The position numbers and the translations under genes were made by a program. DNA of 64,000 nucleotides from Spirosoma montaniterrae (GTDB lineage: Bacteria > Bacteroidota > Bacteroidia > Cytophagales > Spirosomataceae), in contig NZ_CP014263.1 in assembly GCF_001988955.1 (NCBI RefSeq), positions 4,772,501 to 4,836,500 on the forward strand, read 5' to 3'. This document shows, piece by piece, positions 9,801 through 17,829 of this stretch. The notes under the pieces are model-generated. The model saw nothing but the letters and a program-made list of their open reading frames with translations, had not been told where the DNA came from and made no database searches. Position 1 is the stretch's first letter; each line of letters opens with the position of its first letter.

Positions 9801-10177
9801 TCACTCTGATCCGACAAGATACGCTGAAGCTGGAGTGTATTCAGCAACTTATCGCCCACTTCAGGAAAATACTGCCCAATCTGACGTGCAGCTTCATCGT
9901 TAGACAAGGGTTTGTTTAAACCGTATAGGCTGAATAAGGGCCGCAAAATGAAGAGATACAGCCCCACTACAGCCATAATCAGAAAGCTGAATAACAGGAA
10001 GCCGCGTCCAACAGAATTGAATCGCCCAATAAACTCAGCAGTATTTATCAGGAGATATCCTGTTCCTGTAAGAGCTACAAAAAATAGACTTCCTTTAACT
10101 AACTGGTTCTGGAAATACCGCTTTTTGTATTCTTCGATTCGCTGAAGTAGGGTTGCGTAAGAATTGGTTGATTGCAT
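6863..10177 (-). CDS. DUF4175 family membrane protein with very long Gln/Lys/Glu coiled-coil region
   Basis: The 1104-residue protein has two N-terminal membrane segments (about 27-46 and 58-78), a third near 160-180 and a beta-rich extracytoplasmic middle. A coiled-coil region, dominated by Q, K, E, D and M, runs from about residue 490 to the C-terminus with short breaks. This architecture matches the DUF4175 family of Bacteroidota, whose function is unknown. Topology suggests an inner-membrane anchor with a long helical periplasmic arm. The gene starts 19 bases after the stop of the upstream 114-residue gene, so the two probably form an operon that ends at the hairpin at 6811. The low-complexity part (poly-Q and repeated KQ/EQ) is typical for the family. 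Confidence 0.85.
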   Translation of the reverse strand: MQSTNSYATLLQRIEEYKKRYFQNQLVKGSLFFVALTGTGYLLINTAEFIGRFNSVGRGFLLFSFLIMAVVGLYLFILRPLFSLYGLNKPLSNDEAARQIGQYFPEVGDKLLNTLQLQRILSDQSDLLQASLQQRSQQLLINRFANAIQISRNRRFLKYAIPPLALILGILLVNPTFFTKSSTRLVNYNKEFVEEAPFQFIVQNKSMKAFRNEDFPLSVKLKGDALPQSVYVVTANGTRFKLDQAGQQFTYTFDNIQRDLDFHLEAAGFNSQTYTVALIDRPAVLSFNVRLDYPAYLQKPSEQLANVGNLLVPQGTVVNWEFAADHTDSLSLRFNTDTRSTPARLIDDNTFAVSRRLMQNAQYTVSLKNAQIASPSSIQYNVQVIPDRFPQISVDRIQDTVTYNFISLSGLVSDDYGFSKLRLNYKIIRDGKETPLRSKDIPVNRSTTSQNFVYNWSLDSLQLQQGDKLDYYVQVWDNDGVSGPKSSRSNQLNFAIPTQLEVQKQVDKSAEKTEQQIDNALSKTQEIKRELNQMEDRMRTKKSSDFQDKKQLQDILKKREELLREVQKLQEQFQKTNEMQQRFSQNDQAVKEKLEQLQKLFNELLDPEAKQLYEQLKQLLEKKQDEKASDLLDRLSRKERNMERDLDRALKLFKQMQLEQKVENLAKELEKQADRLDEQAQENEKTNEPNADQMQQQQQSEEDFKKLQEQLEEMIKQAEKDGLNKPDPSEKDQKDAESAMQEAMKQMKQKQGKKAASSQSKASKSMRSMKQSMEESMESAEMEELQENMDDLRNILENLITLSFGQERVMKDFRGMSLQDPRVTKLSQEQLKLQDDAKIIEDSLNALASRVVQIQSFVTRELTNMKFYMDESVLQLRERRLSMASSKQQFAMTSMNNLALMLSDVLKNMKQQMQAMAMPGAGASGKKGKKQGGEEGLGKMQKEMNSRMEKLAKSGKSGRGLSEELSQLAAQQAMIRNMLRQLEERAKGTEVGKQQQQQVDELIKKMDETETDLVNKRLNQNTLNRQNEIMTRLLESEKALKQQEEDPKRQAETAKSLKQSQPSFFDSATMQQKVKQVEVLRSVTPNYNQFYKKEANQYLQRLGN

Positions 10178-10196
10178 GTGCGTACATGTTGAGCGG

Positions 10197-10541
10197 TTAA
10201 ACCAGAATACGTTGAAAGTAAAGAATCACATGTCGTTTTAAAAAAGATTCCTGCCCCAACAAATCAGCGTGAGGAATTGGCTTGAGAAGCTTCCATTGGG
10301 GCCATCCATCCTTATCATAGCCATCGAACTCGTAATAGTCTGATTGACTCAAAACACGGCACACCGCAATATGCATGAGGTCTTGTTTAGCCTCTTTTGA
10401 GAACCGGCGCGGACCGCGCCCCAACTCCTGCACACCAATTAAAAACAGCACAGCGTTAAGATCTGCCGGACGTTTCCCAACCAACTGTTGAAGTTGATCG
10501 AGCAGTAGCTCCCATTCTGTATCTATCAAATTTTCGTTCAC
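10197..10541 (-). CDS. Conserved hypothetical protein upstream of DUF4175
   Basis: A 114-residue soluble protein with an ATG start (MNENLIDTEWELLLDQLQ), no signal peptide and no membrane segment. Most of it looks helical, with a central GVQELGRGPRRFSKEAKQDL stretch and a YYEFDGYDKDGWPQW stretch. I do not recognise a domain with a known function. The close spacing to the DUF4175 gene on the same strand and normal codon composition support it as a real gene, perhaps acting with DUF4175. Confidence 0.75.
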   Translation of the reverse strand: MNENLIDTEWELLLDQLQQLVGKRPADLNAVLFLIGVQELGRGPRRFSKEAKQDLMHIAVCRVLSQSDYYEFDGYDKDGWPQWKLLKPIPHADLLGQESFLKRHVILYFQRILV

Positions 10542-10607
10542 TTGAGATTGTTGCTTAACGGTTCTCTCTAAATTACGAGGTTTTTATCTAACTAACGAAT
10601 ACTGACC

Positions 10608-11315
10608 ATGTTTCGGTTTATATACGGGCTGCTGAATGATTTTATCGATACCCTCTACCCTACCCTTTGCTTAGGTTGTTCGCGGTCGCTCCAGCCTACC
10701 GAACGGGTATTATGCGCCCATTGCCGTATTCGTCTGCCCGAAACAGGTCAGCACCGGAATCCCGACCTGTCAGTCTCCATCAATAAGTTTGCCGGAAAAG
10801 TACCTGTTGCCTTTGCATTGTCGTACTTACATTTTCAGAAAGGCGGGACAGTGCAAAAGCTAATTCACAAAATAAAGTATGGCGGGCAAAAAGAAGCCGC
10901 CAGAGAAGTTGCAGGCTGGTACGGCTATCAACTAAAGCAGGAAAGTATTGTATCAGAAAACTTCGATCTCATAATCGGCGTACCACTACATAGAAGCCGG
11001 CTGAATCAACGCGGCTATAATCAGGCAGACTGGATTGCCGAAGGTTTTGCCGAGTCGCTCGGTATACCTGCACGAACGGATATTCTAATCCGTGAACAAT
11101 TCAAAACGTCGCAAACAAAAAAGAATCGGGTTGAGCGTTGGGAGAATGTTAAAACCGTTTTCGCAGTTACAGACCCGACAGCTATCGCCGGAAAGAATAT
11201 TATTTTGATTGATGATGTGCTAACGACGGGAGCAACTCTCGGAGCCTGCGCCACCGAATTGCTCCAAAAAGGCTGTAAATCGGTTGGCGTTATAACGTTG
11301 GCAGCCACACAATAA
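10608..11315 (+). CDS. comF: ComF family protein (phosphoribosyltransferase-like)
   Basis: The 235-residue protein has an N-terminal four-cysteine zinc finger (C21, C24, C36, C39) and a C-terminal type I phosphoribosyltransferase fold with the PRPP-binding loop LIDDVLTTGATL. ComF proteins are needed for DNA uptake in competent bacteria, probably at the stage of single-strand entry. No other competence gene is close by. Transcription is divergent from the 114-residue gene and convergent with gldJ, with a shared hairpin between the ends. Confidence 0.9.
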   Translation: MFRFIYGLLNDFIDTLYPTLCLGCSRSLQPTERVLCAHCRIRLPETGQHRNPDLSVSINKFAGKVPVAFALSYLHFQKGGTVQKLIHKIKYGGQKEAAREVAGWYGYQLKQESIVSENFDLIIGVPLHRSRLNQRGYNQADWIAEGFAESLGIPARTDILIREQFKTSQTKKNRVERWENVKTVFAVTDPTAIAGKNIILIDDVLTTGATLGACATELLQKGCKSVGVITLAATQ

Positions 11316-11351
11316 ACAAAAATTGGTCATCCGTCTCCGAATGACCAATCT
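11316..11351. terminator. Terminator between convergent comF and gldJ
   Basis: The perfect 9-base arms ATTGGTCAT (11322-11330) and ATGACCAAT (11341-11349) form a hairpin. On the minus strand it is followed by TTTTTG, so it mainly serves gldJ. It may also stop comF transcription. Confidence 0.75.
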
Positions 11352-11371
11352 CCTATACAGTTATTTTCAAA

Positions 11372-12634
11372 TTACTTATTCCGGCCAACACCGATCATGG
11401 CGCATCGGAAACCAATCATGGCCGTTGCCGAATCCTGATCTAAGAACCGGCGTGTTCCGGGCGAAAGCCAGTAGGCTACGTCGTTCCACGAACCGCCTTT
11501 GTACACGCGCAAACGGTCGTCAACGAGCGAATTGCGGTTCTTTGTATCGTAGTTTTTAGCATCGTCCAGATAACCGTTCCGGCGAATTGGGTTCAGATCA
11601 TTAACGTCCTGATACGACAGTGGACGATACACATCATATACCCACTCATTTACGTTGCCAGCCATGTTGTATAAACCGAAGTCGTTGGCAGGATAAGCGT
11701 AGATTTCAGATGTAATAATGGCACCGTCGTTCGAGCGACCGGCAATACCGGCGTAGTCACCGCGACCACGTTTGAAGTTTGCCAGCATTTGGCCTTGCTT
11801 ACGGCCTTTCTTGGGATTCCGTACCGACGAGCCATCCCACGGATATATCCGCTGATTTACCTGGTTTTCGTCCATGTATTGCGTGCCAATCAACGCCTTA
11901 GCAGCATATTCCCATTCTGCTTCGGTTGGTAGGCGGTAATCGGGCAAAACTAAACCGCTTTCCAAACTTGGTTTGGTCGCACCAGTTGGAGTCGCTTCGG
12001 CCAACGCTGGCTCGGCTTCTTTTTTCGATTTCCGCTTCAGCGAGAAACCGCCACCTTTCTTGCCTGTCTTAGCACCACCTTTGGCTAATTCATTGTTTAC
12101 AGCCGCCGAACGCCAGGCGGCATAATCGCTGGCCTGCACCCACGACACACCCACTACCGGATAATAGCGAAAGGCAGGATAGCGCAGGTATTGCGTTACG
12201 TAAGAATCATTGAATGACAGCGGATTAGCCCAAACTGTTGTATCAGGAAGGGCTGCTTTGACCACCTCTTCCGACGAATCGCGCGAGATGGCGTTCAGAT
12301 ATTCCAGATAGTGAACGTTCGCAATTTCGGTCTCATCCATGTAGAAGGATTGAATCGAAACCGTGCGTTCGCGGTTGTCGCGGGTGTTCATCACATCTTC
12401 CTCAAGCGCACCCATCGTGAACCGGCCACCTTCTACAAACACCAGATTAGGACCTGCTTTCTGCCCGGCAAATTTCTTTACCTGAAAACCGTCTTTCTGG
12501 TTATAAGCAATTCCCGTTGCCGTGCTTTTCTTACCGGGCTTCACACTGGTCGGGTGCTTAGACTTACACGATGCCAGAGCCAAAGTTGCCAGCAGCACAT
12601 ATGCGGCTCGTTGCAGGTGATACTTTTGAATCAT
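11372..12634 (-). CDS. gldJ: Gliding motility lipoprotein GldJ (SUMF1/formylglycine-generating-enzyme fold)
   Basis: The 420-residue protein has a lipoprotein signal with lipobox LAS-C and the acylated cysteine at C23. It then has an FGE-sulfatase-type domain: FVEGGRFTMG, an SFYMDETEIAN segment, VVGVSWVQASDYAAWR, LPTEAEWEYAA, a GNVNEWVYD motif and the C-terminal RVYKGGSWND and GFRCAM. Segment order and the TGIAYNQKDGFQV stretch resemble GldJ more than GldK. GldJ is an outer-membrane lipoprotein needed for stability of the gliding machine and linked to type IX secretion. A Lys/Gly-rich insertion (about residues 180-225) breaks the domain. The gene stands alone. GldK is the alternative. Confidence 0.8.
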   Translation of the reverse strand: MIQKYHLQRAAYVLLATLALASCKSKHPTSVKPGKKSTATGIAYNQKDGFQVKKFAGQKAGPNLVFVEGGRFTMGALEEDVMNTRDNRERTVSIQSFYMDETEIANVHYLEYLNAISRDSSEEVVKAALPDTTVWANPLSFNDSYVTQYLRYPAFRYYPVVGVSWVQASDYAAWRSAAVNNELAKGGAKTGKKGGGFSLKRKSKKEAEPALAEATPTGATKPSLESGLVLPDYRLPTEAEWEYAAKALIGTQYMDENQVNQRIYPWDGSSVRNPKKGRKQGQMLANFKRGRGDYAGIAGRSNDGAIITSEIYAYPANDFGLYNMAGNVNEWVYDVYRPLSYQDVNDLNPIRRNGYLDDAKNYDTKNRNSLVDDRLRVYKGGSWNDVAYWLSPGTRRFLDQDSATAMIGFRCAMIGVGRNK

Positions 12635-12662
12635 TGCTTTATCTTGTGTAAAAACGTAGGTG

Positions 12663-12670
12663 CAAAATTA
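12663..12670 (-). promoter_or_regulatory. Candidate -7 element of gldJ (TAATTTTG)
   Basis: TAATTTTG on the minus strand fits the TAnnTTTG consensus and lies 28 bases upstream of the gldJ ATG. The nearest TTTG for a -33 element (12698-12695) is 24 bases away, longer than ideal. This makes the promoter only moderately likely. Confidence 0.4.
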
Positions 12671-12709
12671 GACAAAAGGCAGTAGACCGCAGAGCAAAGA
12701 AATAGTTGC

Positions 12710-15700
12710 TCATTCCGTCATTGCTTTTAGAATTTCGTCCAGTTGTTCAACCGAATGGACATCGGTATGGGTGAAAATAGGTCTCCCTTTAGACTCTTTC
12801 AGAGAACATTGGCCGGGATTTTGTTTGATGTACTCAATTACCTTGCCAAATTGTTCGCCCGTAAAGAAAGCGTCATTCCCGTTAGAAACGAAGTAGCCTT
12901 TCAGTATAGTATTCTTAAGGGTCAGTTTTTCAAGGTATAACCGCTCTGCTTTCCAGCGAACGTTCACCATCTGAATCAGGTTTTCGACTTCTTCGGGTAG
13001 CGGCCCGAAGCGGTCGAGTATTTCCTGCCGAAAGGCCCGTAGTTCCTCTTCAGTCTGAATACTGTCTAAGCGGGTGTATAACGCCAATCGCTCCGAGATA
13101 TTCTGTACATACCGCTCTGGGATTACAATCGTCAAATCAGTTTCAATGATCGTATCTGGCAGGGCAAGTTTTAAGTCGCCGGGCTTAGTCTCGAACAGAT
13201 CTTTGAACTCATTTTCGCGAAGTTCCTGTACTGTTTCATCCAGTATCTTGTGATACATCTCGAAACCCAGATCGTTGATGAAGCCGCTTTGCTCGGCTCC
13301 AAGGAGATTGCCCGCTCCCCGAATGTCGAGGTCGCGCATTGCTATTTTGAAACCTTCTCCCAAATCCGAAAAGTCTTCAAGGGTTTGCAAACGTTTCCGA
13401 GCATCGGCGGTCAGCACGGTTGGCGGGGGTGTCAGTAAATAACAGAACGCCTTGCGATTAGACCGGCCTACCCTACCCCGCATTTGGTGCAGGTCTGACA
13501 AGCCGAAGAAGTGCGCGTTGTTGATGAGAATGGTATTGGCATTCGAAATATCCAGACCAGATTCAATAATATTGGTAGATACCAGTACATCGTAATCACC
13601 CTCAATAAAGCGCGTCATCGTCCGTTCGAGCTTATCGCCTTCCATTTGTCCGTGTGCCACGCCAATACGGGCATCAGGCACGAGCCGCATGATGAGGTTG
13701 CCGATAGATTCGATGTCGTTAACGCGGTTATGCACAAAGAACACCTGCCCTCCGCGTCGGATTTCGTAGCTGATGGCATCGCGGATAACGGCCTCATTAA
13801 ACGCATGTACTTCGGTCGTAACCGGCTGGCGGTTTGGTGGGGGCGTAGCAATTACCGAGAGGTCGCGTGCGCCCATGAGCGAGAAATGCAGGGTGCGTGG
13901 AATAGGCGTGGCCGTGAGCGTAAGTACGTCGACTTCTACCCGCATTTCTTTGAGCCGGTCTTTTGTTTTTACGCCAAACTTCTGCTCTTCGTCAATCACC
14001 AGCAATCCTAAATCTTTGAACTTCACATCTTTATTCACGATTCGGTGCGTGCCAATCAGGATGCCGATTTCGCCAGATGCGGTGCCTTTCAGAATCTCTT
14101 TTATTTGCGCCGACGAGCGAAAGCGATTGATGTACTCGATCTTAACAGGAAAATCGGCCATTCGCTCTGAGAACGTTTTAAAATGCTGCATGGCGAGAAT
14201 CGTAGTTGGCACCAGCACAGCTACCTGCTTGTTATCGGTTACGGCCTTAAACGCAGCCCGTATTGCCACTTCTGTTTTGCCAAACCCCACGTCGCCACAC
14301 ACGAGCCGGTCCATCGGGTGCGGACGCTCCATGTCGTCTTTCACGTCGTTGGTCGCTTTTGCCTGATCGGGCGTGTCTTCGTACAGGAACGACGATTCGA
14401 GTTCAACCTGTAAAAAGCTGTCGCGGCTGTAGGCGTAGCCGGGGGCAGTTCGGCGTTTGGCGTAGAGCGCAATCAGTTCGCGGGCAATGTCTTTAACCTG
14501 TTTGCGAATCCGCGACTTTTTGTTCTCCCACTCCTGCGAACCGAGCTTGTTCATCGTGGGCGGTCCGCCTTCCTTGCCACTGTATTTGGCAATCTTGTGC
14601 AGGCTGTGAATGCTCACTAACAGCATGTCGTTATCGCGATAAATCAACCGGATAGCTTCCTGTTCGTTGCCATTGTTATCAACTTTTTCCAAGCCCGCGA
14701 ACCGCCCGATGCCGTGGTCGACGTGCGTTACATAGTCGCCCGGTTGTAACGTTTTCAGTTCGCGCAGGGTCAACGCTTTCGACTTCGAGAACTTGTCCTG
14801 AACGCGGTATTTGTAGAAACGGTCAAAAATCTGATGGTCTGTGAAAACGGCTATCTTCAGCGCATCGTCGAGGAAGCCTTCGCGGATGCCGATGTTCAGC
14901 GGCTGGAATTTCACGAAGGGATCTAATTCTTCAAAAATCGTCTGCAACCGGTCGAGTTGCTTGAACGATTCGGCGGCAATTATATTCGTGTACCCCTTCG
15001 CCTGCAGATCGCCGAGTGTATCGACCAATCGTTTAAAATCTTTATTGAACGACGGTTGCTGCTTCGACGGGTATTGTTGCCTGCTTTCGGTTTTGAAGTA
15101 GAATTTGCGCCCAAACTCTACGGTCCTGAATTTCTTTAGCTCGTTCAAAAATGAACGGCGTGTTTCGAACAATTCACCGGGGTCAGACACAATCTGAATA
15201 CCGCCACTACCTGCCACTGTTGACTCGAAACGCTGCTCGGCTTTTTCGTAACACTTCTCGATGATATCGAGTGTAAATTCTACGTCTTTTACCCAAACGG
15301 TTGTGCCATCGGGAAAAAAATCAAAAAATGGCTCACGGGTTTCCTCAACAAGTTTGGTCTGAATATTGGGGATAACGTTAATGAAATCGACGGCGTCGGT
15401 CGAAAGTTGCGTTTCAGGATTGAATTTACGAATGCTTTCAACCTCATCGCCGAACAAATCGATCCGAAATGGGAATTCACTCGCGAAAGAAAACACGTCG
15501 ATGATACCACCCCGCACCGAAAACTGACCGGCTTCATACACAAAATCGGTCTTCTCGAATTCATAGTTCTGGAGAAGTTCAGCCACAAAATTTGTGTCTA
15601 ACTTCTCTCCTACCCGAATGGTCAGCGTGTTTGCCTGCAACGAACGCTTATTGATTACTTTTTCGGACAATGCTTCAGGATACGTCACGATAAGCAGTCC

Positions 15701-16063
15701 GTTTTTTGGTGCCGGATTCAGCTTGTTCAGTACCTCAGCCCGCATCAACACATTGGCATTTTCAATTTCCTCGTATTGGTACGGTTTTTTGTACGACATT
15801 GGAAACAGCAGAACTTCCCGACTCAACAAGTTTTGCAAGTCGTTGAAAAAGTAAGCAGCCTCATCGCGGTCGGTTAAAACGTATAGGTGATTACCACCTA
15901 CCGACTTAAAAACCGACGCAGCCAATAGGGCGTCTAAGCTACCGGACAGACCTTTAATCTGGAGTCGTTGCGGCTCGTCGGCGGTTCGTCGGCCAAACGG
16001 TTCGGTCAACAATTTTATAAAGCTTTCATCGGTATATAAACCGAGCAATTCATCGGGTTTCAA
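12710..16063 (-). CDS. mfd: Transcription-repair coupling factor Mfd
   Basis: The 1117-residue protein has the full Mfd layout. The N-terminal UvrB-like domains are followed by the RNA-polymerase-interacting domain (PGDYVTHVDHGIGRFAGLEK, near 480). The superfamily 2 translocase follows, with Walker A GDVGFGKTEVA near 590, box II DEEQKFG near 690, and TATPIPRTL. The helicase C half has STNIIESGLDI and the QMRGRVGRS motif, and the TRCF C-terminal domain is present. Mfd removes stalled RNA polymerase at lesions and recruits UvrA. No strong promoter or partner gene is visible. Confidence 0.97.
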   Translation of the reverse strand: MKPDELLGLYTDESFIKLLTEPFGRRTADEPQRLQIKGLSGSLDALLAASVFKSVGGNHLYVLTDRDEAAYFFNDLQNLLSREVLLFPMSYKKPYQYEEIENANVLMRAEVLNKLNPAPKNGLLIVTYPEALSEKVINKRSLQANTLTIRVGEKLDTNFVAELLQNYEFEKTDFVYEAGQFSVRGGIIDVFSFASEFPFRIDLFGDEVESIRKFNPETQLSTDAVDFINVIPNIQTKLVEETREPFFDFFPDGTTVWVKDVEFTLDIIEKCYEKAEQRFESTVAGSGGIQIVSDPGELFETRRSFLNELKKFRTVEFGRKFYFKTESRQQYPSKQQPSFNKDFKRLVDTLGDLQAKGYTNIIAAESFKQLDRLQTIFEELDPFVKFQPLNIGIREGFLDDALKIAVFTDHQIFDRFYKYRVQDKFSKSKALTLRELKTLQPGDYVTHVDHGIGRFAGLEKVDNNGNEQEAIRLIYRDNDMLLVSIHSLHKIAKYSGKEGGPPTMNKLGSQEWENKKSRIRKQVKDIARELIALYAKRRTAPGYAYSRDSFLQVELESSFLYEDTPDQAKATNDVKDDMERPHPMDRLVCGDVGFGKTEVAIRAAFKAVTDNKQVAVLVPTTILAMQHFKTFSERMADFPVKIEYINRFRSSAQIKEILKGTASGEIGILIGTHRIVNKDVKFKDLGLLVIDEEQKFGVKTKDRLKEMRVEVDVLTLTATPIPRTLHFSLMGARDLSVIATPPPNRQPVTTEVHAFNEAVIRDAISYEIRRGGQVFFVHNRVNDIESIGNLIMRLVPDARIGVAHGQMEGDKLERTMTRFIEGDYDVLVSTNIIESGLDISNANTILINNAHFFGLSDLHQMRGRVGRSNRKAFCYLLTPPPTVLTADARKRLQTLEDFSDLGEGFKIAMRDLDIRGAGNLLGAEQSGFINDLGFEMYHKILDETVQELRENEFKDLFETKPGDLKLALPDTIIETDLTIVIPERYVQNISERLALYTRLDSIQTEEELRAFRQEILDRFGPLPEEVENLIQMVNVRWKAERLYLEKLTLKNTILKGYFVSNGNDAFFTGEQFGKVIEYIKQNPGQCSLKESKGRPIFTHTDVHSVEQLDEILKAMTE

Positions 16064-16091
16064 GCGAGCGTTCAGGTTGTATGGTCAAACA

Positions 16092-16123
16092 CGAAAAGCC
16101 GCTGGAAGGATATTCCAACGGCA
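16092..16123 (-). terminator. Terminator of the barstar-family gene
   Basis: The 10-base arms GCCGCTGGAA (16098-16107) and TTCCAACGGC (16113-16122) pair with one G-T exception. Read on the minus strand the stem is followed by TTTT. It separates the barstar-family gene from mfd. Confidence 0.65.
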
Positions 16124-16218
16124 CGTTAGGGTAACAGCAGGTTTGGCAGATTTGTTGCCAGGAGTTGCAAATACTCCCGGCCTTTTGCACGCAGGTTTCT
16201 AACCTCCCTGCAAAAGCT

Positions 16219-16668
16219 TTATGATGTTATCTGACTAAGCAGTTTGACATCGATTGACTCCTGTTCGAGCAACTGCCTGATGCGCGGACTATCGTCAAAA
16301 ACGACGATGATTTCTTTGGCGTTATCAAGTTCCTCATCGTTGACCCACTTCCAGTCTTCGGCGGTTGCATCGAGCATGTTCAGCACGCTCAGCAATTTGG
16401 CAGGGTCACGTTCTTTGCTGAGCAATTGACCACTATTGGTGATGTATAAAACTATGCGTTCGTCTTCGAGCCAACTCAAGTCGTTGAGGGCGTCGTTCAG
16501 TGATTCAAGTGAAAAACCAAAGTCAGGAATTTCCAGCACCTCAGCAATGGCCTCGTAAAATTGCCTTAGCGTCGTTGCTTTTATCCCATCGATATGGGCA
16601 ATAAATTCCTGGCCAAATTTTTGCTCTAAATCATATTCTGAGTTACTAATCAGGATATTCGGCGTCAT
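16219..16668 (-). CDS. Barstar-family (ribonuclease inhibitor-like) protein
   Basis: The 149-residue acidic protein has the barstar pattern. A beta strand with FIAHIDGIKATTLRQFYEAIAE opens the domain. LEIPDFGFSLESLNDALNDL follows, equivalent to the LPEYYGENLDALWDCL helix of barstar, then WLEDERIVLYITN and a C-terminal VVFDD strand. Barstars neutralise barnase-type RNases by acidic contacts. No barnase or polymorphic-toxin gene is adjacent, so it may be an orphan immunity protein or have another partner. It stands alone, with its own terminator downstream and a parS-like site upstream. The fold assignment is by eye. Confidence 0.7.
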   Translation of the reverse strand: MTPNILISNSEYDLEQKFGQEFIAHIDGIKATTLRQFYEAIAEVLEIPDFGFSLESLNDALNDLSWLEDERIVLYITNSGQLLSKERDPAKLLSVLNMLDATAEDWKWVNDEELDNAKEIIVVFDDSPRIRQLLEQESIDVKLLSQITS

Positions 16669-16710
16669 AAATTCTCTGTACGATTTAAGTAAACTCCCGA
16701 CTCTGGCAAC

Positions 16711-16726
16711 TGTTCCACGTGGAACT
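16711..16726. promoter_or_regulatory. parS: parS-like centromere site
   Basis: TGTTCCACGTGGAACT contains a perfect 14-base palindrome GTTCCACGTGGAAC (16712-16725). It matches 15 of 16 positions of the widespread ParB binding site variant. It is intergenic, upstream of the barstar-family gene and about 13 kb from the candidate oriC. parS sites typically cluster this close to the origin. Confidence 0.7.
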
Positions 16727-16824
16727 GATTTTCAGACAGTTACGATATTATGTAACCAGTGAAATCCCGGTTACTACGCGGTTTTTAGCAAAATGCTAAA
16801 GCAAACGCCCAACGGTTAGGCGTG

Positions 16825-16852
16825 AAAAAAGCCCTCAAAAATAAGGGCCTTT
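16825..16852 (-). terminator. Terminator of the dioxygenase/hydrolase operon
   Basis: A short stem (GCCCT 16831-16835, AGGGC 16844-16848) followed on the minus strand by a run of six T lies 10 bases after the stop of the 16862-17197 gene. Confidence 0.65.
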
Positions 16853-16861
16853 CGTGGAAAA

Positions 16862-17197
16862 TCAGTTTAAAGAGAAGAGCGGTATTCGGGCAGCCACCAT
16901 ATTGTGAAACATCAATTCGGTAATCATTGGCGTCATGTATTTAATGAGCGGAAATTCCGAAATTGACGCCATTACCTCCAGCTCCGAATCGGCTTTAAAG
17001 ATGCACCAGAGCTTTTGCCGATCAACAGAAAGTGAATACGACAACAAAAAACCTCTCTCCATCATCTCCTCCACTTTGAGCCGCTGTGCCGGAATTCGGC
17101 TTGCGAAATTCTCGTCCATCACGGCGGGGAGATCAAACTCTACCATGTACTGGCTCATAAGCAATGTTGTTAAAATAGCCGGTGGTGGAGCAGACAT
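16862..17197 (-). CDS. Small muconolactone-isomerase/YCII-like protein
   Basis: Two starts are possible. The ATG at 17197 overlaps the upstream stop by one base (TAATG) and has GGAG at a suitable distance, giving 111 residues. The ATG at 17158 gives 98 residues beginning MSQYMVEFDLPA, which fits the family start better. The protein has the dimeric alpha/beta ferredoxin-like look of muconolactone isomerase: a first strand YMVEFDLP, the stretch LWCIFKADSELEVMASISEFPL, then a C-terminal helix. It is the last gene of an operon with a hydrolase and a ring-cleaving dioxygenase, which agrees with a role in handling aromatic or quinone ring products. Its substrate is unknown. Confidence 0.75.
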   Translation of the reverse strand: MSAPPPAILTTLLMSQYMVEFDLPAVMDENFASRIPAQRLKVEEMMERGFLLSYSLSVDRQKLWCIFKADSELEVMASISEFPLIKYMTPMITELMFHNMVAARIPLFSLN

Positions 17198-17829
17198 TAA
17201 CGGTCTCCGGCTATCAGCAAATTAACGAAGTTTAGTTCGTCTTCATTGATAGAATGTGGAAAATTTGGATAAAGTTTCGCTGTTACGTTTGCTCCCATTC
17301 GGCGTAACGTAGCCTCGGTTTCTAAAACGCGCTCTTTCGGTATGTGCGAATCAGTATCGGAACAGCCCAGAAAAACGGGGGTATTCTCAAACGTTCCTTC
17401 ATAATTACGGGGCGTTTCATCAGGGCCAATTAGTCCACCGCTCAGGCCGAAAATACCGCCGTATTCCATCGCATTACGAGCTACAAACTCAAGCATCAGG
17501 CAAGCTCCCTGCGAGAAACCTAACCAATACATTTGCGAGGGCCTGACGTTGAAATCGGACTGTAAGCGGGCGCGTAAACTTGTTAGCACCTGCAAAGCCG
17601 ACGACAGGTACGGTTCGTTCTCATTCATGGGCCGTAGAAACGAAAACGGATACCAGGTGTTGCCAGTTGCTTCGGGAGCTACAAAAGCAAAATCCTTGTC
17701 CCGAATATGTTCCGATAACGACAAAATATCCCGCGCCGAACTGCCCCGGCCATGCACCAGTATCATAACTTTACCCGCTTCTTCGAGCGGCTTCCCGGCA
17801 GTAATAATGTTGTTTGGATTGTGTATCAT
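17197..17829 (-). CDS. Alpha/beta hydrolase, phospholipase/carboxylesterase family (MhqD-like)
   Basis: The 210-residue cytoplasmic hydrolase has the oxyanion segment VHGRGSSA near 26-32 and the nucleophile elbow GFSQGA with S106. An acidic residue lies at D158 or D160 (GCSDTDSHIP) and the catalytic histidine is H192 (FPHSI). Size and motifs fit the group containing MhqD of Bacillus, which is encoded with ring-cleaving dioxygenases in quinone resistance operons. The stop of the upstream dioxygenase abuts this start directly (17830/17829), so translation is probably coupled. Confidence 0.85.
   Translation of the reverse strand: MIHNPNNIITAGKPLEEAGKVMILVHGRGSSARDILSLSEHIRDKDFAFVAPEATGNTWYPFSFLRPMNENEPYLSSALQVLTSLRARLQSDFNVRPSQMYWLGFSQGACLMLEFVARNAMEYGGIFGLSGGLIGPDETPRNYEGTFENTPVFLGCSDTDSHIPKERVLETEATLRRMGANVTAKLYPNFPHSINEDELNFVNLLIAGDR

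Noticed and set aside
12710..16063. Several long antisense frames within mfd
   Set aside because: Each is fully inside the conserved gene and none shows domain signatures.
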